Source: Acidobacteriota bacterium (GTDB lineage Bacteria > Acidobacteriota > Terriglobia > UBA7540). Taken from it: a DNA stretch of 6,001 bases. The stretch lies in assembly GCA_021789565.1 (NCBI GenBank), contig JAJYJL010000503.1:384-6384 (forward strand). The letters are read 5' to 3'. Positions 1-6,001 of this stretch are shown here, piece after piece. Every line of letters begins with the position of its first letter. Positions within the stretch are counted from its first letter, which is position 1. A program made the position numbers and the translations under genes. A model generated the notes under the pieces. It saw only the letters and a program-made list of their open reading frames with translations, was not told the origin of the DNA and did no database searches.

Positions 1-1
1 A

Positions 2-526
2 ATCCTTCAGAATGGGGCCATCATCGGCAGCGACGGGTTCGGATTTGCCCGCCAGGCTGACGGTTCCTACTACAAGATCGTTCAGGCTGGTACTGTTGTC
101 ATCGAGGACGGAGTTGAAGTACAAGCGAATGCCTGCATTGACCGCGCCACAATCGGCGTTACGAGGCTTCGCCATGGGGCAAAAGTGGATAACCTCGTCC
201 AGGTGGGCCACGCTTGCGATATTGGCGAAAACACCCTTCTATGTGGTCAATCCGGGCTCGCGGGCAGTTGCAAGGTGGGGAAAAACGTAGTCCTGGCAGG
301 CCAGGTTGGAGTGGCCGGCCATCTTGCAATCGGTGACAACGTAATTGCAACAGCGCAGACCGGGATTCCTTCCGATGTCGAGTCCGACAAGATCATCTCC
401 GGGTATCCGGCCATGGACAATTCGCGTTGGTTAAAGTGCTCGGCGGCGTATGCGCGACTTCCGGAAATCCATGCGGCAGTGCGGCAGCACTTCAAGCACC
501 CAAGCGGGCCAGAAAAGAATGAGTAA
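2..526 (+). CDS. lpxD: LpxD, UDP-3-O-acylglucosamine N-acyltransferase (C-terminal part, 5'-truncated by window edge)
   Basis: LpxD transfers a 3-hydroxyacyl chain from acyl-ACP to the 2-amino group of UDP-3-O-acylglucosamine, the third step of lipid A synthesis, in the cytoplasm. The open frame enters from the left edge and encodes 174 residues ending in TAA. Numbering from the first visible residue, IGSDGFGFA (8-16) and [11 protein letters not shown] (45-55) are LpxD-typical. [16 protein letters not shown] (62-77) contains H70, which aligns with the catalytic histidine of the family. Hexapeptide repeats of the left-handed beta-helix run to about residue 135. [11 protein letters not shown] (133-143) leads into the C-terminal helix that ends LpxD proteins. 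E. coli LpxD is about 340 residues, so roughly the N-terminal half, including the uridine-binding domain, lies outside the window. An internal ATG at 185 is not the start, because conserved sequence continues upstream of it in frame. The gene converges on the acyltransferase gene with a 12 bp gap. Confidence 0.95.
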   Translation: MLQNGAIIGSDGFGFARQADGSYYKIVQAGTVVIEDGVEVQANACIDRATIGVTRLRHGAKVDNLVQVGHACDIGENTLLCGQSGLAGSCKVGKNVVLAGQVGVAGHLAIGDNVIATAQTGIPSDVESDKIISGYPAMDNSRWLKCSAAYARLPEIHAAVRQHFKHPSGPEKNE

Positions 527-538
527 GGGAATTCCGCT

Positions 539-1270
539 CTATTCATCCTGCTCCGGTCCCAGCGGTTGCTCCTCAGGCGAGAGGCCGCTCAGGATCGCCT
601 GGCGAACCTGCCGCGCTACTTCTGAACGATCAGCGATTGTGTACCCCGCTGTAGGAACTGCATCGTGGATCGTAATTCGGACCGGCCCGGAATGGATCCG
701 GTAATCACCCCGGCGCATGATTTTGCTCGCACCTGATACCGAGATCGGAATGATCGGCACGCCGGCTTTGATCGCCATCACAAAGACGCCTTTTTTGAAC
801 GACTGCAGTCGCCCGGTCCTGCTCCGAGTTCCTTCCGGGAATGCCACGAACGATTGGCCGGCCTTCAACACACCGATAGCCTCCTCCACCGCATCAAATG
901 CGCGCTCGCGATTGGTGCGGTCTACGGGAATAAACCCCCGCTTGCGCATGCCCGTGCCTAGGACTGGAACGCGGAAAAATTCTTTTTTTGCCATGATCAG
1001 AACGGGCGGTAGGACCGAAGCCAAGGCCGGCGGGTCACAGTTGCTCTGGTGATTCGGCATAAAGACCACTGCCTGTCCGACAGGAATCTTCTCCTTGCCT
1101 GTGAGATTTATCCTGACCCCGGCCATCAAGAGTGCAGTCTTGGCCCCGAAAACACCAACCGAATAGAGCGCGTCGGTATTGCCGGTAATAACGCTCCAAA
1201 GAAGCAGGAAAGGGCCTAGTATCAGGATGAAAGACGCAACGACAACGTAGACGGCTATTGTTCTGAACAT
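539..1270 (-). CDS. plsC: PlsC-type 1-acyl-sn-glycerol-3-phosphate acyltransferase
   Basis: This protein probably acylates the sn-2 position of lysophosphatidic acid to give phosphatidic acid at the inner membrane. It has 243 residues from ATG at 1270, a normal PlsC length. A hydrophobic N-terminal segment (about 4-28) would anchor it. All four acyltransferase blocks are visible: NHQSNCD (73-79; catalytic His 74 and Asp 79), GFIPVDR (112-118), FPEGTRSRTG (144-153) and GVPIIPI (170-176). A GTG lies directly before the ATG (GTGATG), which would add one residue. ATG is preferred because GGGAAGG sits too close to the GTG. The ATG overlaps the TGA of the upstream peptidase gene by one base (TGATG), which suggests translational coupling. 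It is the last gene of the minus-strand cluster and its TAG lies 12 bp from the lpxD stop. Other lysophospholipid acyltransferases share these motifs, so the exact substrate is inferred. Confidence 0.92.
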   Translation of the reverse strand: MFRTIAVYVVVASFILILGPFLLLWSVITGNTDALYSVGVFGAKTALLMAGVRINLTGKEKIPVGQAVVFMPNHQSNCDPPALASVLPPVLIMAKKEFFRVPVLGTGMRKRGFIPVDRTNRERAFDAVEEAIGVLKAGQSFVAFPEGTRSRTGRLQSFKKGVFVMAIKAGVPIIPISVSGASKIMRRGDYRIHSGPVRITIHDAVPTAGYTIADRSEVARQVRQAILSGLSPEEQPLGPEQDE

Positions 1271-3114
1271 CACCTTCCCGCCGCTGGGTCCTGCGCAGTT
1301 TCGCCCTTTAGCCAGCCTTTGCGCACCGCAAGTTGGACCCGTGTGGGGTTCGGCATTTCTTCCACCTGATAGACAGTCGCGGTCTTTGATCCCAACAGAA
1401 ATTCGACCTTCAGCGTCTTGGAGCCGCGTTGCAATGTGAAGGTGACCTTCTGATCAGGCTTGAAATAAATCAGTTCGCGGTCAGGCGTCACCGGCAATTC
1501 AACACCATTCATCTTGAGAAGAATATCGCCGGGCTGAATGCCTGCCTTTTCCGCGTTGCTGCCGGGAACCACTGATTCCACGTGAATCGGCCCGATGAAA
1601 CTCTGGAGCGATTGAAACCCCAAGTCGGGCACTTCTCTCGTTTCCGTCTTAAAGTTCAGGCCCGCATAGCCAAGGAATTTCGCATAGTCAAGGTTGCGGG
1701 TGCCATCGATGTCGTCATGAAAGAATTCCCTGACAGGGAACGATGGTGCAAGTTGAGCGATGATATTTTCAAGATCGGTGTCAGTAAAGAACCTGCCGCG
1801 TTTGGCAAAGTGCTCGTTAAGCCGCCGCATCAGGTCGTCCAGACCGTGCCGATTTCCGCCTGCGTGGCGGATCCCGAGGTCGAGCAAATAGCCCAGTAAC
1901 TCTCCCTTGTTGTAATAGGAAATACTTCGTTCGGAACGAAAGTAATCGGGATATTTCTCAAGCCAGGCGTCTCGGCTTGATTGCTCGGCGCTTTGAAAAC
2001 GCCTTGCAGGGCGTGACCTGAGATCGTTGATTTCCCTCGACAGATGTGCGTAAAACTCCTTATCCTTGATCAATCCGGAACGCAGTAGAGTCAGTTCCGC
2101 ATAGGTTTCAGTCACACCCTCCGAGAACCAGAGGTCACTGGTGTCATTGCCGTGAATGTAATCAACAGGTTCCAGGCCCTTTGGACGTATCCGCTTAACG
2201 TTCCAAAGGTGAAAAAACTCATGCGCGGCAATGTCTTCGAGGTTATCGAGTCCATTACGCATCTGAGCGGCCGGAACGCTGATGGCCGTCCCGTTCCGGT
2301 GCTCCATTCCACCTCCACCAGTTCGCGGAAAAAAAAGCATAAATGTGTAACGCCTGAATGGAACATCCTGCATCAATGCTGTTTCACTCGCGGTGATTTT
2401 CTTGAGAAGATCCACCAGGCCCCTTGCTGAATAGGTCTCGTGCTCCCCAGTCACAACAATTCTGTAAGTAGCCCCCTTCTGAACATAATGATATTCCTGG
2501 AAATTCCCTGCCTCAGCGGGGCTATCCGCGAGATGGTCGTAGTCCGGGGCTTGGTATTCGCCGGGTGCCGGTCCGTCATCCAGCATCGTTACCAGTTTCC
2601 AGCCATCCGGTAATTGGAATTTGACGCGCACAGGGCGTTTGCGGTCATGCGGCAAATAAAAGAGCAGCAGAGCAAAATTCAGAAACGCATGCCGGCTATC
2701 GAGGTCCGCTGAAAAGACATTGTCCTGGTTGGCATAGACCTCGTAGCGGAGCTGAAGTTCCGAGCAGGGTTCTACGCTTGCCCATGTGTTAATATCCACA
2801 CGATCCAACGGCGCCGGTCTGCCCTCACACGATGCCTGAACGTCCTGAACGTCGCGAACGAAATCCCGGATCTGGTAAAGATTGCTCCAAGTCGGAAACT
2901 GGAATTCAGTTCTTTGGGTAACCTGCGGCACATCCATGGTAATGCCGACCAGATGCGAACTTGGATTCTGCAGGTCCAGCAGATATCGAACCGGCGCGTG
3001 CTGCGCTTTCGCGATTGCAGCTACCGGAAGGATTAAACTGAGAGCAGCGAGGATAGCAGACGCCATTTTCTGCTGCCGCGCAACCATAATGATCGATTTC
3101 AATAAGGACTTCAT
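1270..3114 (-). CDS. Exported M61-family metallopeptidase (glycyl-aminopeptidase-like) with C-terminal PDZ domain
   Basis: This is a zinc peptidase of MEROPS family M61, whose known members remove N-terminal residues such as glycine. It has 614 residues, the usual length. Visible features in order: a signal peptide with a long basic n-region (1-16), a hydrophobic core (17-35) and probable cleavage after AKA (35-37); the M61 N-terminal beta domain (about 42-220) with PTWSNLYQIRDF (74-85); GGGGMEHRN (266-274), probably substrate binding; zinc motif HEFFH (His298, Glu299, His302) followed by LWNVKRIRP; third ligand Glu332 in WFSEGVTETY; SYYNKG (399-404), the usual active-site tyrosine region; and a PDZ domain (about 505-572) with AEKAGIQPGDILLKMNG. 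ATG at 3114 is the most upstream start, since an in-frame TGA lies at 3154-3156. No good Shine-Dalgarno is seen, so Met10 or Met17 remain possible. It lies 54 bp downstream of the transporter and overlaps plsC. A periplasmic or cell-surface location is inferred. Confidence 0.94.
   Translation of the reverse strand: MKSLLKSIIMVARQQKMASAILAALSLILPVAAIAKAQHAPVRYLLDLQNPSSHLVGITMDVPQVTQRTEFQFPTWSNLYQIRDFVRDVQDVQASCEGRPAPLDRVDINTWASVEPCSELQLRYEVYANQDNVFSADLDSRHAFLNFALLLFYLPHDRKRPVRVKFQLPDGWKLVTMLDDGPAPGEYQAPDYDHLADSPAEAGNFQEYHYVQKGATYRIVVTGEHETYSARGLVDLLKKITASETALMQDVPFRRYTFMLFFPRTGGGGMEHRNGTAISVPAAQMRNGLDNLEDIAAHEFFHLWNVKRIRPKGLEPVDYIHGNDTSDLWFSEGVTETYAELTLLRSGLIKDKEFYAHLSREINDLRSRPARRFQSAEQSSRDAWLEKYPDYFRSERSISYYNKGELLGYLLDLGIRHAGGNRHGLDDLMRRLNEHFAKRGRFFTDTDLENIIAQLAPSFPVREFFHDDIDGTRNLDYAKFLGYAGLNFKTETREVPDLGFQSLQSFIGPIHVESVVPGSNAEKAGIQPGDILLKMNGVELPVTPDRELIYFKPDQKVTFTLQRGSKTLKVEFLLGSKTATVYQVEEMPNPTRVQLAVRKGWLKGETAQDPAAGR
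1273..1279 (-). promoter_or_regulatory. Ribosome binding site of plsC, inside the end of the peptidase gene
   Basis: GGGAAGG reads toward the plsC start. GGGA is 5 nt from the ATG at 1270 but only 2 nt from the GTG at 1273, which favours ATG. The site lies within the last codons of the M61 gene, so terminating ribosomes would be placed next to the plsC start. Confidence 0.55.
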
Positions 3115-3168
3115 ACGCCCGTTGTGGAGATACCACCCGTGAGGAGTGCCGACTCAAATGTACGAGCT

Positions 3169-4635
3169 TTATACTCTACGCCTGTTTGTGCTCCGACGGG
3201 AAGTCCACCAGTAAAGTCCCGCCCCGCAGCAGACCGTCAGCAATCCCAGAAATGACTCTGTTGGTCGAAGCCAGACGGTCGAGATCAGCATTCCGCAACT
3301 GGCCAAAAGGAAGATAGCGGGAACTATAGGGAAGAACCGGCTAACGGCAGAAAGTCTGCGCCAGTTCGCGCGCTTGCGAAGACGAAAGAATCCGGCCGTA
3401 GCCAGTGCCGCAAAAAGGACCAGCATGAAGCCGATGTAGTAAATCAGCGCCTCGAAGGTTCCTGTGATAATCATTGCAATTGTGGCGCACGTCTGGAACA
3501 GTATCGCAATCACTGGCGTTTGAAACCGTGGATGAACACGCGCTGCCGACGAAAAGAAGCAGCCATCCTGTGCCATGGCGTAGTAGACCCGTGGGCCGAC
3601 GATCACCATGGCGCTAATGCAGGAAAGTAAGGCCGCGGCCATCATGCCGCTGAAAATCGCGCCCCCTCGCCCTTCAAAAAGCGCTCGTGCCGCTTCCGAG
3701 CCCACCGGCAGGACCCCTTTCAACTTTTCAAGCGGTAGGGCGTAGATGAAAGCAACATTGCACGCCAGGTAGAACACGATGACCAGAAGGGTGCCGCTAA
3801 CCAGCGACAATGGGAGTGAGCTTTCAGGGCTCCGAATCTCTTCCGCCACGTATGTTGCGGCATTCCAGCCGCTGTAGGCGAACATGACGAACGTCAGTGA
3901 AACGGCAAATTGCAATGCCAGGTTGTGGGTTGAGACCCGTATAACCGGCTGCACAAAATGGTTCCAGTTTCCATGGCCGATAACGAACGCCATAGCCAGG
4001 AACCCAGTCAGCACCCCGATCTTCAGCAATGTCAGCAAGTTTTGCAGATTGGCGGCCAGACGCAATCCAACGATGTTGACCGCTGCAAACGCCGTGACCA
4101 CACCAACCGCAAGGACCTGCCCGTTACCCAGATGAATCCATCTGATCCCCGAATGCAGAAAAGCCGTGGAAGACGACGGGGAAAGCGATGGAAAGAAATA
4201 GCTGAGGTACGCAGCAAACGCCAGACCGCCGGCAGCGATGGGCGCGGAAAAACCTGCAAAGAATGAAACCCATCCGCTGACAAACCCCCACAGGGGGCCC
4301 CAGGCTTCGCGAAGATAAACGTACTCGCCGCCCGAACGAGGAAGATTAATACCCAGTTCGGCGTATACCATGCATCCGGCCAGGGCGACGATGCCGCCCA
4401 CGACCCATACGGCAAGAACCAGTGAACTGCGCCCCAGATCGGCAGCCAGGAAGCCGGTGGTGGTGAAAATTCCCGTGCCGATCATGTTCGCCACCACAAG
4501 CGCCATGGCGCTGAAGGTGGTCAATTCACGTTTAAGCGATGGCGCCATTGGACGGCCTGTTCCCTGAGAAAGGATCTTTTCCACGGTGGAACTGTACAAA
4601 TCACGCGCAGTTGCTGATGACAAACCGCGGATCAT
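3169..4635 (-). CDS. APC-superfamily amino acid permease (LAT-like)
   Basis: This is an inner-membrane secondary carrier of the amino acid-polyamine-organocation superfamily. It has 488 residues with about twelve hydrophobic segments. The TM1 hallmark MIGTGIF is at 51-57, and ELGINLPRSGGEYVYLREAWGP (residues 93-114) marks the TM2-TM3 region. Residues 253-271 contain YSGWNAATYVAEE, followed by an IRSPE motif, in TM6 and the following loop. This is the pattern of LAT-type exchangers and SteT-like bacterial proteins, so a neutral amino acid substrate is a reasonable inference, but specificity cannot be read from sequence. GPRVYYAMAQDGCFF (347-361) is another conserved APC loop. The tail is basic (SRRSTNRRRV). 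The ATG lies 3 bp after the methyltransferase stop, in the same reading frame (TAG CAG ATG). There is no clear ribosome site there. Met30 (position 4548), with CAGG 7 nt upstream and next to the conserved LKRELTTF, is an alternative start. The gene is followed by the M61 peptidase, which suggests uptake of released amino acids. Confidence 0.93.
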   Translation of the reverse strand: MIRGLSSATARDLYSSTVEKILSQGTGRPMAPSLKRELTTFSAMALVVANMIGTGIFTTTGFLAADLGRSSLVLAVWVVGGIVALAGCMVYAELGINLPRSGGEYVYLREAWGPLWGFVSGWVSFFAGFSAPIAAGGLAFAAYLSYFFPSLSPSSSTAFLHSGIRWIHLGNGQVLAVGVVTAFAAVNIVGLRLAANLQNLLTLLKIGVLTGFLAMAFVIGHGNWNHFVQPVIRVSTHNLALQFAVSLTFVMFAYSGWNAATYVAEEIRSPESSLPLSLVSGTLLVIVFYLACNVAFIYALPLEKLKGVLPVGSEAARALFEGRGGAIFSGMMAAALLSCISAMVIVGPRVYYAMAQDGCFFSSAARVHPRFQTPVIAILFQTCATIAMIITGTFEALIYYIGFMLVLFAALATAGFFRLRKRANWRRLSAVSRFFPIVPAIFLLASCGMLISTVWLRPTESFLGLLTVCCGAGLYWWTSRRSTNRRRV

Positions 4636-4638
4636 CTG

Positions 4639-5301
4639 CTAACGAGTGAAAACTAAAAAGTACTGATACTTCAAGAAATCGTACTGGTGGACAAGATGAA
4701 AACCTGCCGCTTCGGCCTCGCGGATCATTTCTGCTTTGGGAATTTTCATTCTAACCGGCGGACCGACTGGGAGAGGACGTTTATGAAAATCAATATTGAC
4801 AAGCCGGCCGCCTGGTTTAAGAGCACGCATGAGAAGTGGGTAATACGTTGCACGGTCGGGGATGTGGTGGAGCGTATTGCAGATAAAAATCATATCCACT
4901 GAAGCCGATGGAAGTTTGGGATTGTGCGGTTCGGCAAGCAGCGGCTGAATATTCGTCAGGTTTTCTGTCCGAGCCTGCTTTGCAAGATAGTCCAGCATCT
5001 CACGCGAGATATCCACTCCGTACACCCTGCCGGATAGTCCCACCGCCCGGGCAAATCGCAGGGTAAAGTAGCCCGGCCCTGAACCCAGGTCTGCAACGCT
5101 TTGGCCAGGCTTCAACGCAAGTGTGGCCATGACTTTTTCTGGCTGCTGCCAGGCGTCACGGCCTGGACCTTCAAGCACTTTAATGTAGTGACTTGTGTCT
5201 TGTGGAGGATGTTGCTCCTGATGCTGTGCCTGTGCTAAGGCAGGAACGACCGCCAGAAGTGAAATTGCAGCCCAGCACACGTTTTTTCGGAACCGCGTCA
5301 T
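4639..5301 (-). CDS. Class I SAM-dependent methyltransferase with N-terminal signal peptide
   Basis: A Rossmann-fold methyltransferase of 220 residues with unknown substrate. Residues 1-26 form a convincing Sec signal peptide: basic n-region (TRFRK), hydrophobic core (about 8-22), and probable cleavage after ALA or AQA (21-25). The SAM-binding core follows: motif I VADLGSGPGYF (69-79), acidic residue Asp97 in VYGVDIS at the end of beta-2, DMIFICNTLHHI (136-147) and LKPGGRLVNID (161-171). The protein ends in the beta hairpin YQYFLVFTR. ATG at 5301 is chosen because AAGGAGG lies 4 nt upstream. Longer readings would need a TTG at 5328 and would translate the ribosome site itself. It is the first gene of the minus-strand cluster, 3 bp before the transporter, and diverges from pcm. 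The overall pattern is like ubiquinone/menaquinone-type (UbiE-like) methyltransferases, but export makes that role unlikely. The methyl acceptor, and whether the protein is truly exported, are unknown. Confidence 0.9.
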   Translation of the reverse strand: MTRFRKNVCWAAISLLAVVPALAQAQHQEQHPPQDTSHYIKVLEGPGRDAWQQPEKVMATLALKPGQSVADLGSGPGYFTLRFARAVGLSGRVYGVDISREMLDYLAKQARTENLTNIQPLLAEPHNPKLPSASVDMIFICNTLHHIPDRATYYPLLMRALKPGGRLVNIDFHKRPLPVGPPVRMKIPKAEMIREAEAAGFHLVHQYDFLKYQYFLVFTR

Positions 5302-5305
5302 CGAA

Positions 5306-5312
5306 CCTCCTT
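5306..5312 (-). promoter_or_regulatory. Strong Shine-Dalgarno of the exported methyltransferase gene
   Basis: AAGGAGG on the minus strand is a full match to the anti-Shine-Dalgarno core, 4 nt before the ATG at 5301. It fixes the start codon and gives the protein a clean signal peptide. It is by far the best ribosome site in the window, fitting the first gene of an operon. Confidence 0.85.
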
Positions 5313-5314
5313 GT

Positions 5315-5337
5315 GCAAATGGCAGCAAGCCATTCGC
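5315..5337 (-). other. 5'-UTR stem-loop immediately upstream of the Shine-Dalgarno
   Basis: On the minus strand GCGAATGGC and GCCATTTGC pair over 9 bp with one G-U pair, around a TTGCT loop. The stem ends 2 nt before AAGGAGG. It leaves the ribosome site free, so it might protect the mRNA 5' end or affect initiation. It is not a terminator, because no U-tract follows. The role is inferred from position only. Confidence 0.45.
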
Positions 5338-5370
5338 AGGTCTGCTGTTTTTTCTTAGACAGTTAGGCCC

Positions 5371-5376
5371 ATTATA
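5371..5376 (-). promoter_or_regulatory. Sigma-70-type -10 box (TATAAT) for the minus-strand cluster
   Basis: A perfect TATAAT in the context GGGGTATAATGGG lies 69 nt before the methyltransferase ATG. It predicts a transcript start near 5364 and a leader of about 63 nt. At 16-18 bp spacing the upstream hexamers (such as GGAATC) do not resemble TTGACA, and there is no TG extension. The promoter would therefore be weak alone or depend on an activator. Confidence 0.5.
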
Positions 5377-5447
5377 CCCCGTCCGCTTGGTCTGATTCCG
5401 TTGTCTTTCACACCATGCAAAGTTACTTCAAGATTGCACATCCGTCC

Positions 5448-5461
5448 GTGATCGTTATCAC
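5448..5461. promoter_or_regulatory. Operator-like dyad GTGA-N6-TCAC (CRP/FNR-family type)
   Basis: The 14 bp sequence GTGATCGTTATCAC is a palindrome with 5 bp arms. It contains the exact core of the CRP consensus TGTGA-N6-TCACA, though the outermost T and A are missing. Its centre is about 90 bp upstream of the transcript start predicted from the TATAAT, and about 123 bp before the pcm ATG, so it could serve either divergent gene. One site without a known regulator is weak evidence. Confidence 0.3.
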
Positions 5462-5577
5462 TGCGGGGGTGCAGGTTCCTCCGGGATGCTTGAATTAGCA
5501 AGGGACTTGGGCAGGTGATTTCCGAACTTAACAATCGAGTCTTGCCGGAATTCATTAAGCCGGCGGGCGGCCGTAAG

Positions 5578-6001
5578 ATGCAAGCGAAGTATCAGCAGAA
5601 ATTGGCAGTCTGGCTGGCGATGGCAGGCGTGCTTCTGTCGCCGGCCGCCAGTAGCGTTTGCCAGAAGCCTTCACCGACTCAGCTTTCCACAACCACTGTA
5701 ACTCAAGATAGTGAGGCGCACCGCAAGGCGCGCGAGTTGATGGTCCTGCACCAGATTGCCGCACGAGGCGTCGGGGACCAGCGCGTGCTGCAAGCCATGC
5801 GCACTGTTCCGCGCCATCTGTTTGTGCCGCCCGGCATGCAACCCTATGCATACCTTGACAGCCCACTCCCGATCGGCCACGATCAGACAATTTCACAGCC
5901 GTATATTGTGGGATTCATGACGGAGGCGCTTGCATTGAAGCCGGGAGATCGTGTGCTGGAGGTTGGCACAGGTTCAGGGTATCAGGCAGCCGTGCTCTCT
6001 G
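5578..6001 (+). CDS. pcm: Protein-L-isoaspartate O-methyltransferase with signal peptide (N-terminal 141 codons, 3'-truncated by window edge)
   Basis: PCMT methylates the abnormal carboxyl of L-isoaspartyl residues in aged proteins using SAM, which starts their repair. The visible 141 residues begin with a probable Sec signal peptide: n-region MQAKYQQK, hydrophobic core about 9-22, cleavage near SSVCQ (25-29). Cys28 does not sit in a proper lipobox. After a Thr/Ser/Gln-rich linker (30-45), the PCMT domain starts with [13 protein letters not shown] (53-65). Next come [14 protein letters not shown] (70-83), [15 protein letters not shown] (97-111; the family signature) and SAM motif [12 protein letters not shown] (126-136). 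The frame is open from 5494. GTG at 5515 and TTG at 5542 are other in-frame starts, but ATG at 5578 gives a signal peptide of normal length. No good Shine-Dalgarno precedes it. The gene diverges from the exported methyltransferase. Identity is firm; export is inferred from the N-terminus. Confidence 0.92.
   Translation, partial: MQAKYQQKLAVWLAMAGVLLSPAASSVCQKPSPTQLSTTTVTQDSEAHRKARELMVLHQIAARGVGDQRVLQAMRTVPRHLFVPPGMQPYAYLDSPLPIGHDQTISQPYIVGFMTEALALKPGDRVLEVGTGSGYQAAVLS

Noticed and set aside
517..544. Imperfect inverted repeat (GAATGAG / CTCTATTC) at the convergent lpxD-plsC ends, possible bidirectional terminator
   Set aside because: The stem is short and AT-rich with a bulge, and there is no T-tract on either strand.
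2112..2430. Open frames on both strands inside the M61 gene
   Set aside because: They overlap the catalytic core of a well-supported gene in other frames, with no domain or ribosome site.
3133..3145. Small GTGG...CCAC-type inverted repeat in the 54 bp gap between the transporter and the M61 gene
   Set aside because: Only 4 bp arms and no T-tract follow, so neither a terminator nor a convincing regulatory element.
3168..3173. TATAAA on the minus strand at the end of the transporter gene, a possible internal promoter for the M61 gene
   Set aside because: It overlaps the transporter stop codon, and no -35-like hexamer is found at 16-18 bp. A single AT-rich hexamer is expected by chance.
5416..5438. 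TGCAA-N13-TTGCA inverted repeat in the divergent intergenic region
   Set aside because: Arms of only 5 bp with a long spacer match no known operator layout and are easily found by chance.
5555..5896. Minus-strand open frames of 113 and 69 codons opposite the start of pcm
   Set aside because: They lie antisense to a clear PCMT coding region, have no recognisable motif and are composition shadows.

Overview
The window reads as ordinary chromosomal DNA from a Gram-negative (diderm) bacterium. It is moderately GC-rich by eye, densely coding, and shows no mobile element, CRISPR array or RNA gene. An LpxD lipid A enzyme implies an LPS-bearing outer membrane. A secreted M61 peptidase with a WSNLYQIRDF-type N-terminal motif, together with two methyltransferases carrying signal peptides, recalls gene sets of Acidobacteriota. 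That assignment is an inference from remembered family patterns, not proven here.

Layout: positions 2-526 (+) hold the C-terminal half of lpxD, cut by the window edge. After only 12 bp it meets a convergent four-gene minus-strand cluster covering 539-5301. In transcription order this is: an exported class I SAM-dependent methyltransferase (5301-4639), an APC-superfamily amino acid transporter (4635-3169), an exported M61 metallopeptidase with a C-terminal PDZ domain (3114-1270) and a PlsC-type acyltransferase (1270-539). The junctions are 3 bp, 54 bp and a 1-base TGATG overlap, so co-transcription is likely. A 276 bp divergent intergenic region (5302-5577) carries a perfect TATAAT and a strong AAGGAGG for the cluster, a 5'-UTR hairpin, and a GTGA-N6-TCAC dyad like a CRP-family operator. 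On its other side, the first 141 codons of a signal-peptide-bearing protein-L-isoaspartate O-methyltransferase (pcm) run off the right edge.

How the genes may work together: the M61 peptidase would release amino acids or short peptides outside the cytoplasm and the APC carrier could import amino acids, which makes a plausible scavenging pair. PlsC serves membrane phospholipid synthesis. The two divergent methyltransferases both appear to be directed across the inner membrane, which is odd because SAM is made in the cytoplasm. This pair is the most interesting point in the window. I see no convincing evidence of a wholly new defence, mobile or RNA-based system.
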